A DNA stretch of 22,742 bases from JBBDSH01 sp040905045 (GTDB taxonomy: Bacteria > Pseudomonadota > Gammaproteobacteria > Eutrophobiales > Eutrophobiaceae). The DNA lies in NCBI GenBank assembly GCA_040905045.1, contig JBBDSH010000077.1:1-22742 (forward strand). Reading direction: 5' to 3'. Every line of letters starts with the position of its first letter. Position 1 is the stretch's first letter. Under the pieces are notes generated by a model, which ran no database searches, was not told the DNA's origin, and saw nothing but the letters and a program-made list of their open reading frames with translations. Position numbers and translations under genes: made by a program. Shown here in pieces: positions 17,277 through 22,742 of this stretch.

Positions 17277-17935
17277 CGTTTGCGGCACAGGGTCAGGCCG
17301 TCCGCCAGCGGCAGCATGCTGAGATCGATTCGGTCGTCCCGGTGCAGGAAGGTATTCAATTCCCGCAGCGCCCGGGTGGCGTCGTCGTCGACCCGTTCAT
17401 CGGCCACCTTGCCGCTCCATAACACATTGTCGATTGCTACCAGGCCGCCGGGTCGCAGCAGGGGTATGCAGCGTTCGTAATAGTCCCGGTATTCCGTCTT
17501 GATGGCATCCAGAAAGACCAAATCGTAACGGCATTCGCCTTCCTCTTCGAGCAGGGCGTCCAGTGTGTCGATTGCCGGGGCGAGGCGGAGTTCAATCTTG
17601 TGTTCAACCCCGGCCTCACGCCAGTAGCGTCGGGCTACATTGGTATAGTCTTCATTGACATCGCAGGCGACCAGACGGCCGTCTTCCGGCATGGCATCGG
17701 CCATCCAGAGACTGCTGTAACCGATAAACACACCTGCCTCGATAATGTTCCGGGCCTGCAGTATTCGCACCAGCATGGCCAGGAATTGACCCTGATCGGG
17801 TGAAATCTGCATGTTGGGATTCGGATAGGTGGCGGTTTCCTCGCGCAGGCGCCGCAGGACGTCGCTTTCCCGCAGGGAAACGGAAAGAAGATAGTCATAG
17901 ACGTTGTCGTCCAGAGCCAGGCTGCCGTAAGTCAT
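17273..17935 (-). CDS. SAM-dependent O-methyltransferase, caffeoyl-CoA OMT-like
   Basis: 220 residues of the cation-dependent family 3 O-methyltransferases: Q-x-GQFLAMLVRIL, motif I IIEAGVFIGYSSLWMA, VACDVNEDY, LVFLDAIKTEYRDYYE and GGLVAIDNVLWSGKV. The acidic metal-binding residues in FLDA and DN are present. Bacterial members methylate catechol-like or unknown small molecules; the substrate here cannot be told. It is the first gene of a two-gene minus-strand unit and its TGA overlaps the asnS start by four bases (ATGA). Confidence 0.92.
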
Positions 17936-17969
17936 AAGATATGGTTCTTGTATTCAGGTGTAGGTTATA

Positions 17970-18221
17970 AGTATCCCGACACTCCTCTGTGGGACCGTCG
18001 GCCGCATGTCCTGTCCGAAGCCGTCATCCCGGCCAGGGATTGGCCGGGATCCAGTTGCATGGATGCGCCGATCGGCTCCCGCCATGACCCTCCATGGCAT
18101 GGTACTAGATTCTGTACACTCCATGTACAGAATGACGTTCTTTTTGTTTTAAGCGGTAAATGTCAGCACTGGATCCGGGGGAGTATTTACAGCGTATCCC
18201 ACAGAGTAGTATCGGGATACT
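17970..18221. mobile_element. MITE-like element with 26-bp terminal inverted repeats
   Basis: The left end, AGTATCCCGA-c-ACT-c-CTCTGTGGGA (17970-17994), matches the reverse complement of the right end (18197-18221), differing at two positions. The 252-bp interior has no ORF but carries several palindromes: TCCCGGCCA/TGGCCGGGA (18027-18049), GCCATG/CATGGC (18081-18098), ATTCTGTACA/TGTACAGAAT (18109-18133), and an inverted CCGGATCCAGT pair (about 18044-18056 and 18163-18176). No clear target-site duplication was found. A non-autonomous transposable element is the simplest reading. It fills most of the gap between the methyltransferase and cpdA. Confidence 0.7.
18109..18148 (+). terminator. Perfect hairpin followed by a T-rich run inside the inverted-repeat element
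   Basis: ATTCTGTACA and TGTACAGAAT form a perfect 10-bp stem with a CTCCA loop. GACG then TTCTTTTTGTTTT follow on the plus strand. The stem is AT-rich and the T-run is offset by four bases, so terminator function is possible but not certain. No gene runs into it from the left on this strand. Confidence 0.4.
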
Positions 18222-18296
18222 CCCGGTTCCATTAATTAAGTATCATATTGGGTATTATGCGGATATATACATTACCAGATCTGTTATCGGCATAAT

Positions 18297-19085
18297 ATGA
18301 GCGAGCATCACGTAATACAAACCGCCAAACAGGATCGGGTCAATCTGATCCAGATTACGGACACCCATATCATGGGTCATCCCGATGATCGGTTTGATGG
18401 CGTGGATACGGCGGCGACATTGGCCGCTGTCCTGGGCCGGATTGAGCAGGTTGAACCGGCGCCGGATGCCATCCTGGTAACCGGCGATCTGGTCCATGAT
18501 CCGGAGACCGGGGCCTATGATCGTCTCTTGCGCCTGCTGGAAACGGTCCGCTCCCCGGTCTTTTGCCTGCCCGGCAATCACGACGATCCGGGCATGATGC
18601 ACGAGCGGCTCAATCGCGGTCCTATCCGCACCGTTAAAAATCTGACAGCGGGAAACTGGCGTATTCTCCTGCTGGATACCTGGATGCCGGGCTCCCATGC
18701 CGGGCGCCTTTCGAAGAAGGAAATGCAGTTCCTGGTAGACGGACTGGATGCGGAACGGCCGGAGTTTGTTCTCATTGCATTGCATCATCCCCCTGTCAGC
18801 CTGGCCAGCAGCTGGATGGATGCCATGGGACTGGAGAACGCGGACGGTTTCCTGTCCGTTATTGACAGGCATACGAGGGTGCGTGCCGTCATATGGGGCC
18901 ATGCCCACCAGGAATACGAAAACCGGCGGGCACAAAGCCTGCTCATGGGTACGCCGTCAACCTGTGTTCAGTTCAAACCGGGGACGAACCGCTATATCAA
19001 GGATGACCGTCCACCCGGATTCCGGCAATTGTTTCTGTATGAAGACGGCAGCGTAAAGACCCGCCTGCAGCGCGTAGCAGCCTGA
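18297..19085 (+). CDS. cpdA: CpdA-type 3',5'-cyclic AMP phosphodiesterase
   Basis: 262 residues, a calcineurin-like metallophosphoesterase with all binuclear-metal motifs in order: QITDTHI (Asp22, His24), VTGDLVHD (Asp64), LPGNHDD (Asn94-His95), ALHHPPV and IWGHAHQEY. The length is close to E. coli CpdA (275) and the sequence has the CpdA-like block DRFDGVDTAATLAAVL. The enzyme hydrolyses cAMP and so tempers CRP signalling. Its gene stands alone here, with a repeat element upstream. The ATG at 18297 lacks a good ribosome site. A related phosphodiesterase with another substrate cannot be excluded. Confidence 0.9.
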   Translation: MSEHHVIQTAKQDRVNLIQITDTHIMGHPDDRFDGVDTAATLAAVLGRIEQVEPAPDAILVTGDLVHDPETGAYDRLLRLLETVRSPVFCLPGNHDDPGMMHERLNRGPIRTVKNLTAGNWRILLLDTWMPGSHAGRLSKKEMQFLVDGLDAERPEFVLIALHHPPVSLASSWMDAMGLENADGFLSVIDRHTRVRAVIWGHAHQEYENRRAQSLLMGTPSTCVQFKPGTNRYIKDDRPPGFRQLFLYEDGSVKTRLQRVAA

Positions 19086-19120
19086 ATACAAGGAAGCCGC
19101 GGCCGGTCAATGTGTCTGAA

Positions 19121-19155
19121 CCCGGGATACGGCAGGGCCGTCTCCGGGCTTTCTT
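19121..19155 (+). terminator. Probable intrinsic terminator downstream of cpdA
   Basis: CCCGG (19121-19125) and ACGGC pair with GCCGT and CCGGG (to about 19148) around an AGG loop, with a small internal loop. CTTTCTT follows at once. It lies 36 bases after the cpdA stop on the same strand. Confidence 0.55.
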
Positions 19156-19279
19156 GCAATTGCCATTGAGATAAGCGAACATCATCCTCCGGCATGGCTC
19201 TGACCGGCAGTTAAACGCGGGCTGCCGGTATAAATCGCATCCAGAGACCGTAACAAAATAATTACAATCAGGATGGCCG

Positions 19280-19296
19280 GCCGGGTCAAGCCCGGC
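19280..19296. repeat. REP-like palindrome
   Basis: GCCGGG-TCAAG-CCCGGC, a 6-bp perfect stem with a 5-base loop. It resembles the other GC-rich palindromes of this window in layout but not in exact sequence. The surrounding 19160-19480 shows no supported gene. Confidence 0.5.
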
Positions 19297-19484
19297 TTGA
19301 AACTCTGTCATCACAGCACCGGCGCTGCCGGTAATTATATACCTGTACTGGAGATGATCAGGCATGGTGAAAACAGAAATGTTCTTCGGGTGTTTATATC
19401 GGCACGGTTGCCGCCCGAATTCCTGCCTTCAATCCATCCGGATACTCCACACAGAATTTTGAGATAGGTTCTAAACGGCACAGC

Positions 19485-19521
19485 GCCCGGCAGCGTCTGC
19501 TTGCCGGGCCAGGTTAATTTT
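19485..19521 (+). terminator. GC-rich hairpin followed by T-run
   Basis: GCCCGGCA (19485-19492) and TGCCGGGC (19502-19509) form a perfect 8-bp stem with a 9-base loop. CAGGTTAATTTTT follows. The T-run is about 8 bases from the stem, so this may be a REP-type palindrome and not a true terminator. Confidence 0.4.
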
Positions 19522-19540
19522 TCCCGCCTGTTTCAGGTTT

Positions 19541-19625
19541 GGGGTCAGGGATCCGGATTGTTCCGGACTGGATATGTTGGTTATGTCCTCCTCCACAGGT
19601 ACCGGATTGATCGGTCCCTGACTCC
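19541..19625. repeat. Inverted repeat GGGGTCAGGGA ... TCCCTGACTCC
   Basis: The arms (19541-19551 and 19615-19625) match at 10 of 11 positions around a 63-base centre, which also holds TCCGGA and CCGGA repeats. AATTTTTACTT follows the right arm. GGGGTCAGG-type palindromes often flank REP-associated (RAYT) transposase genes (from memory). No transposase ORF is visible; a short minus-strand frame here is not convincing. Confidence 0.5.
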
Positions 19626-19636
19626 AATTTTTACTT

Positions 19637-19776
19637 GAGTCAGGAGTTAGGAGTGAGGCGTAAGGGGTAAGGAGTATGCAATTCTGACAATTTGATTCTT
19701 TCAGATAAGATCGAACAATCTCCTCACTCCTCACTCCTCACTCCTCACTCCTTACATCTAACTCCTTACTCCTTGC
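19637..19776. repeat. Inverted pair of GAGTRAG-type heptamer arrays downstream of tsaB
   Basis: Six plus-strand units (GAGTCAG, GAGTTAG, GAGTGAG, GCGTAAG, GGGTAAG, GAGTATG; 19637-19678) are followed by 40 AT-rich bases and then about eight units in the opposite orientation (19719-19776, CTCACTC type). The right arm starts four bases after the tsaB stop, and read on the tsaB strand it is again GAGTRAG. The two arms could fold into a long hairpin. Confidence 0.88.
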
Positions 19777-19779
19777 TTC

Positions 19780-20442
19780 TCAACTGGTAACGCGGTCGCG
19801 GAGGTAGACGGGGGCCGCTTCCATGGCGTTGACGGCGCGTCCCGCGTCGTAGTCGATGCGGGCCAGGGGCAGCATGTCCCGAGCGCGCGGGTAGCAGTCT
19901 TCGCGGCAGCCCAGATAATGTTGCCCCAGTCTGTTGCGCAGAGTTTCTTCATAAGCCAGCCAGCCACTGCCGATTCCGAAACAGTCCCTGTCACCGGCGG
20001 TTACCGTTTCGGGTTTGCCGACACGTTCGGTACCGGCTGCGGTGGCGATGCCGCTGAGGATTTCAAACACTCCCCAATAAACCTCACCCATGCGGGCGTC
20101 GATGGCGCAAAGAAGAGCCGGATGATTCTGTCCCGCCGCCCCCTGCGCCAGTGCCGCCAGGGTGGAAATCGGCAGGACCGGCAGGTCGGCGCCGAAGGCC
20201 AGACCCTGAGCGACACCCGTGGCGATGCGGATGCCGGTAAAGGCACCGGGACCGCGGCCGAAGGCGAGGGCGTCCAGCTCTTTGAGGCCAAGTTCCGCCT
20301 CGGCCAGCAGGCTGTCCACCATGGGCAGAATCAGTTCCGCATGGCGGCGGGGGGCCAGTTCATACCTTTCGCTGATTTCATCGCCGATGAGCAGGGCGGC
20401 GGAACAGGCTTCGGTGGCGGTGTCGATGGCGAGGAGTTTCAT
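19780..20442 (-). CDS. tsaB: tRNA threonylcarbamoyladenosine biosynthesis protein TsaB
   Basis: 220 residues with an ASKHA fold start MKLLAIDTATEACSAALL, the TsaB blocks RRHAELILPMVDSLL and GRGPGAFTGIRIATGVAQGLAFG, and CAIDARMGEVYWG. Partner of TsaD and TsaE in making t6A37 on ANN-reading tRNAs; TsaB itself is not the catalytic subunit. The length is close to E. coli TsaB (231), and the HxxxH metal site of TsaD is absent, as expected. The gene is divergent from lolC, with a heptamer array between, and ends at another heptamer array. Confidence 0.95.
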   Translation of the reverse strand: MKLLAIDTATEACSAALLIGDEISERYELAPRRHAELILPMVDSLLAEAELGLKELDALAFGRGPGAFTGIRIATGVAQGLAFGADLPVLPISTLAALAQGAAGQNHPALLCAIDARMGEVYWGVFEILSGIATAAGTERVGKPETVTAGDRDCFGIGSGWLAYEETLRNRLGQHYLGCREDCYPRARDMLPLARIDYDAGRAVNAMEAAPVYLRDRVTS

Positions 20443-20486
20443 ATTGCATGAGGCCCTGACAAAAATTCAATTATCGCATATTAGAC

Positions 20487-20709
20487 GTGGTTCGTGGCTG
20501 GTGGCTCGTGGCTGGTGGCTCGTGGCTTGTGTGATTCTTGGAGTTCCGATGGCTTTCAATGTAAACCGGTTGGCAGGTACCGGTATTTCCCATGGTCTAA
20601 ATGAGTATTTCTCCAGCCACGAGCCACGAATCACCACCCACGAACGACAAGCCACCAGCCACGAACCACGAGCCACGAGCCACGAACCACGAGCCACGAA
20701 CCACGAGCC
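20487..20709. repeat. Inverted pair of GTGGCTS-type heptamer arrays between tsaB and lolC
   Basis: Six GTGGCTC/GTGGCTG-type units (20487-20528) are followed by an 85-base centre and then 13-14 units in the opposite orientation (20614-20709; GAGCCAC, GAACCAC, CAGCCAC). The right end shows a 14-bp period of GAACCAC-GAGCCAC. The array ends on the -35 hexamer proposed for lolC. The centre contains ACCGGT-like palindromes but no gene. Frames reading through the array give SWLVARG repeats, which are not evidence of a protein. Confidence 0.9.
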
Positions 20710-20737
20710 TTACAAACCGCTCAAGAGTCTCTATAAT
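20709..20737 (+). promoter_or_regulatory. Sigma-70-type promoter for lolC
   Basis: CTTACA (20709-20714), a 17-base spacer, then a consensus TATAAT (20732-20737). Initiation would be expected near 20743-20745, so the transcript would begin within a few bases of the lolC ATG (20746). No ribosome-binding site lies between. Confidence 0.6.
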
Positions 20738-20745
20738 GTCTCCCC

Positions 20746-21990
20746 ATGTTCAAACCGTTCGAAGCCTTTATCGGCCTGCGCTATGTCCGGGCCAAGCGCC
20801 GTAATTATTTCATATCCTTCATCTCGCTCACTTCCATGCTCGGCGTCGGTCTGGGCGTCATGGCGCTGATCACCGTGCTTTCCGTAATGAACGGCTTTGA
20901 GAAGGAGTTGAAAGAACGGATCCTGGGCATGGCCTCCCATGCCGTGGTGGTTGAATACAACGGATCATTGAAGGACTGGCAAAATGTCGCTACGCAAGTA
21001 CGGCAGCATCCGGATATCCTGGGGGTGGCGCCTTATATCCGGGCGGAGGGTATGCTGGTCAATCAGAAACGCGTCAACGGAACCGTGGTGCGCGGCATAT
21101 TGCCGGAAGAGGAAAATAATGTTTCAACCATTGCCGGGCAAATGGTGTCGGGTGATTTCAACAGCCTGCGGGACGGGGAGTACGGCATTATCATCGGCGC
21201 TGAACTGGCGCGTGCACTGAATGCCTATACGGGGGACAAGATAACGCTGGTGGCGCCCCAGGCCAATGTCACGCCGGCCGGACTTCTGCCGCGCCTGAAG
21301 CGGTTCACCGTTACCGGCGTCTTCGAGGTGGGCATGCATGAATACGACAGTGCCCTGGCGCTGATTCATATGGAGGATGCCGCGACCCTGTTCCGTAAGG
21401 ACGGTCCCGACGGACTGCGCCTGAAAACCACCGATATACTCCATGCCCCGCGCATCAGCCGTGAAGTCATGCGCCAGATTCCGGGTCAGTACGGTGTTAT
21501 GGACTGGACGCAGCAACATGCCAATTTCTTCCGTGCACTGAAGACGGAAAAGACAGTCATGTTTGTCATTCTTACTCTTATAATCGCGGTGGCCGCCTTC
21601 AATATAATATCCACGTTGGTAATGGTGGTGGCAGACAAGCAGGCGGATATCGCCGTGTTGCGGACCATGGGCGCCAGTCCACGCAGCATACTCACTATTT
21701 TTGTGATTCAGGGCATGGTGATCGGCGTGGTCGGTATCCTTCTCGGCGTAATCGGCGGTGTCTGGCTGGCCCTGAATGTGGAAACACTGGTGCCGGCCAT
21801 CGAGAACTTTTTCAATATCAAATTCCTGTCTCCGGATATCTATTACATCAGTGACCTGCCGTCCGATCTGCACTGGGATGATGTCACCGTCATCGGCAGT
21901 GTCGCCTTCGTGTTCTGCGTACTGGCCACACTGTATCCGGCCTGGCGCGCCGCCAATACACAACCGGCCGAGGCTTTGCGCTATGAGTGA
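20746..21990 (+). CDS. lolC: Lipoprotein-releasing ABC transporter permease LolC/LolE
   Basis: 414 residues. The N-terminus FEAFIGLRYVRAKRRNYFISFIS is typical of LolC/E, with a first membrane helix near 24-48, a large periplasmic domain (about 49-265), and three C-terminal helices of the FtsX type (near 268-292, 310-342 and 378-402) ending in PAWRAANTQPAEALRYE. LolCDE extracts outer-membrane lipoproteins from the inner membrane and passes them to LolA. The window does not show whether a separate lolE follows or whether this is a single LolF-type permease, so lolC is a best guess. The gene overlaps lolD by eight bases. The ATG at 20746 is the only start that fits the N-terminus. Confidence 0.93.
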   Translation: MFKPFEAFIGLRYVRAKRRNYFISFISLTSMLGVGLGVMALITVLSVMNGFEKELKERILGMASHAVVVEYNGSLKDWQNVATQVRQHPDILGVAPYIRAEGMLVNQKRVNGTVVRGILPEEENNVSTIAGQMVSGDFNSLRDGEYGIIIGAELARALNAYTGDKITLVAPQANVTPAGLLPRLKRFTVTGVFEVGMHEYDSALALIHMEDAATLFRKDGPDGLRLKTTDILHAPRISREVMRQIPGQYGVMDWTQQHANFFRALKTEKTVMFVILTLIIAVAAFNIISTLVMVVADKQADIAVLRTMGASPRSILTIFVIQGMVIGVVGILLGVIGGVWLALNVETLVPAIENFFNIKFLSPDIYYISDLPSDLHWDDVTVIGSVAFVFCVLATLYPAWRAANTQPAEALRYE

Positions 21991-22666
21991 AGCCAGTGTC
22001 ATCGGCTGCCGCGGCCTGGAAAAGTCCTTTATCCAGGGCGATCTCCATGTGGATGTCTTGAAGGGTGTGGATCTGGCCATTCGCCCCGGAGAGTGCATCG
22101 CCATTGTCGGCGCTTCCGGCTCCGGCAAGAGTACCCTGCTGCAATTGCTGGGCGGTCTGGATGAAGTGTCGGCGGGGGAGGTGTACGTTGCCGGCCGGTC
22201 CCTGTCCACATTAAACGAACGCCGGCGCGGCGTTCTGCGCAATCATTATCTTGGCTTTGTTTACCAGTTCCATCACCTGCTGCCGGAGTTTACCGCCCTG
22301 GAAAACGTCTGCATGCCACTTTTGATCCGCGGAACCCGGGTTTCCGAGGCCCGCGATCAGGCTGAGGATGTCCTCGGCCGGGTCGGTCTGGCGGAGCGGC
22401 TTGCGCACAAACCGGGCGAGCTGTCCGGCGGTGAGCGCCAGCGTACCGCCATTGCCCGGGCCCTGGTAACGCATCCGCGCTGCATCCTGGCCGACGAACC
22501 GACCGGGAACCTGGATGAAAAGACGGCGCGGCATGTGTTCGATGTAATGATGCAGCTGAACAGCGAATACGGCACCAGCCTGGTCATGGTCACGCACAAT
22601 ATGGCACTGGCAGAACGTTTCGACCGGGTCATGCGGCTGCAGGAAGGATTATTGAGTGAGGCATAG
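21983..22666 (+). CDS. lolD: Lipoprotein-releasing ABC transporter ATP-binding protein LolD
   Basis: 227 residues. ABC ATPase motifs: Walker A GASGSGKST (43-51), Q-loop FVYQFHHLLPEF, signature LSGGERQRTAIARAL, Walker B CILADEPTGNLDE and the switch VMVTHN. The sequence after the Q-loop (HHLLPEFTALENVCMPLLI) matches the LolD subfamily. ATP hydrolysis powers lipoprotein release by the LolC/E permease. ATG 21983 lies inside the end of lolC (8-base overlap), giving translational coupling; the frame is open further upstream but that is lolC in another frame. The last codons and stop overlap a heptamer array. Confidence 0.95.
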   Translation: MSEASVIGCRGLEKSFIQGDLHVDVLKGVDLAIRPGECIAIVGASGSGKSTLLQLLGGLDEVSAGEVYVAGRSLSTLNERRRGVLRNHYLGFVYQFHHLLPEFTALENVCMPLLIRGTRVSEARDQAEDVLGRVGLAERLAHKPGELSGGERQRTAIARALVTHPRCILADEPTGNLDEKTARHVFDVMMQLNSEYGTSLVMVTHNMALAERFDRVMRLQEGLLSEA

Positions 22667-22701
22667 GAGTGAGGAGTAAGGGGTAAGGGGTAAGGAGTAA
22701 A
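22654..22701 (+). repeat. GAGTRAG-type heptamer array overlapping the lolD stop
   Basis: GAGTGAG (22654-22660), a 6-base GCATAG, then GAGTGAG, GAGTAAG, GGGTAAG, GGGTAAG, GAGTAAA (22667-22701). The last lolD residues (Ser-Glu-Ala-stop) are read from the first units. The remaining 41 bases to the window end show no feature I can support. Confidence 0.85.
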
Positions 22702-22742
22702 AGACTATAGGGAAATTGACGGTGTCAAGGGGAGTCGCGAAC

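Noticed and set aside
19471..19734. 87-codon minus-strand frame downstream of tsaB
   Set aside because: It begins inside a heptamer array and runs across two palindromes. No recognisable domain or ribosome site.
19637..19776. Possible CRISPR array
   Set aside because: The units are 7 bp, contiguous and degenerate, with no unique spacers and no cas genes.
20467..20869. Frames with SWLVARG-type peptide repeats between tsaB and lolC
   Set aside because: They are translations of the GTGGCTS heptamer array, which lacks stops in that orientation; there is no start context or family match.
21124..22242. 372-codon minus-strand frame opposite lolC and lolD
   Set aside because: It is antisense to two certain, overlapping ABC transporter genes and has no family features.

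Overview
The window is a stretch of a diderm, gammaproteobacteria-like chromosome. It carries TolC, the LolC/LolD lipoprotein exporter, a CpdA-type cAMP phosphodiesterase, TsaB, GlnE and a riboswitch-controlled thiC. The taxon is inferred from gene content, not from a marker tree. A run of exactly 100 N (15790-15889) shows this is a scaffolded draft assembly. No rRNA, tRNA, CRISPR array, prophage or intact insertion sequence was seen.

Layout. 1-2805: an HPt protein cut by the window edge and a membrane hybrid histidine kinase with two receiver domains. 2868-6126 (minus strand): an isochorismatase-family hydrolase, then the set pcm - rhodanese - tolC read leftward. 6192-11149 (plus): TPP riboswitch, thiC, and glnE split into two overlapping ORFs. 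11171-12448 (minus): a membrane diguanylate cyclase. 12811-15654 (plus): a short-chain dehydrogenase-like protein lacking the catalytic tyrosine, an HExxH metallopeptidase-like protein and a D-Ala-D-Ala ligase-like ATP-grasp enzyme; the last two overlap by ATGA. 15891-17935 (minus): an O-methyltransferase overlapping asnS. 18297-19085 (plus): cpdA. 19780-20442 (minus): tsaB, divergent from lolC-lolD (20746-22666, plus).

Most genes are housekeeping, and the intergenic DNA is the unusual part. It holds two families of degenerate 7-bp tandem arrays (GAGTRAG-type and GTGGCTS-type), often as inverted pairs and often starting at or inside a stop codon. It also holds two divergent copies of a structured element of about 210 bp, downstream of tolC and of thiC, one of which carries two extra GC-rich palindromes. 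Upstream of cpdA lies a 252-bp element with 26-bp terminal inverted repeats. Several further GC-rich palindromes are present.

Best candidates for something new: the two-gene glnE split at its domain boundary, the dehydrogenase-like/metallopeptidase/ATP-grasp cluster, the 3'-flanking element with apparent insertion scars, and the heptamer arrays that follow stop codons.
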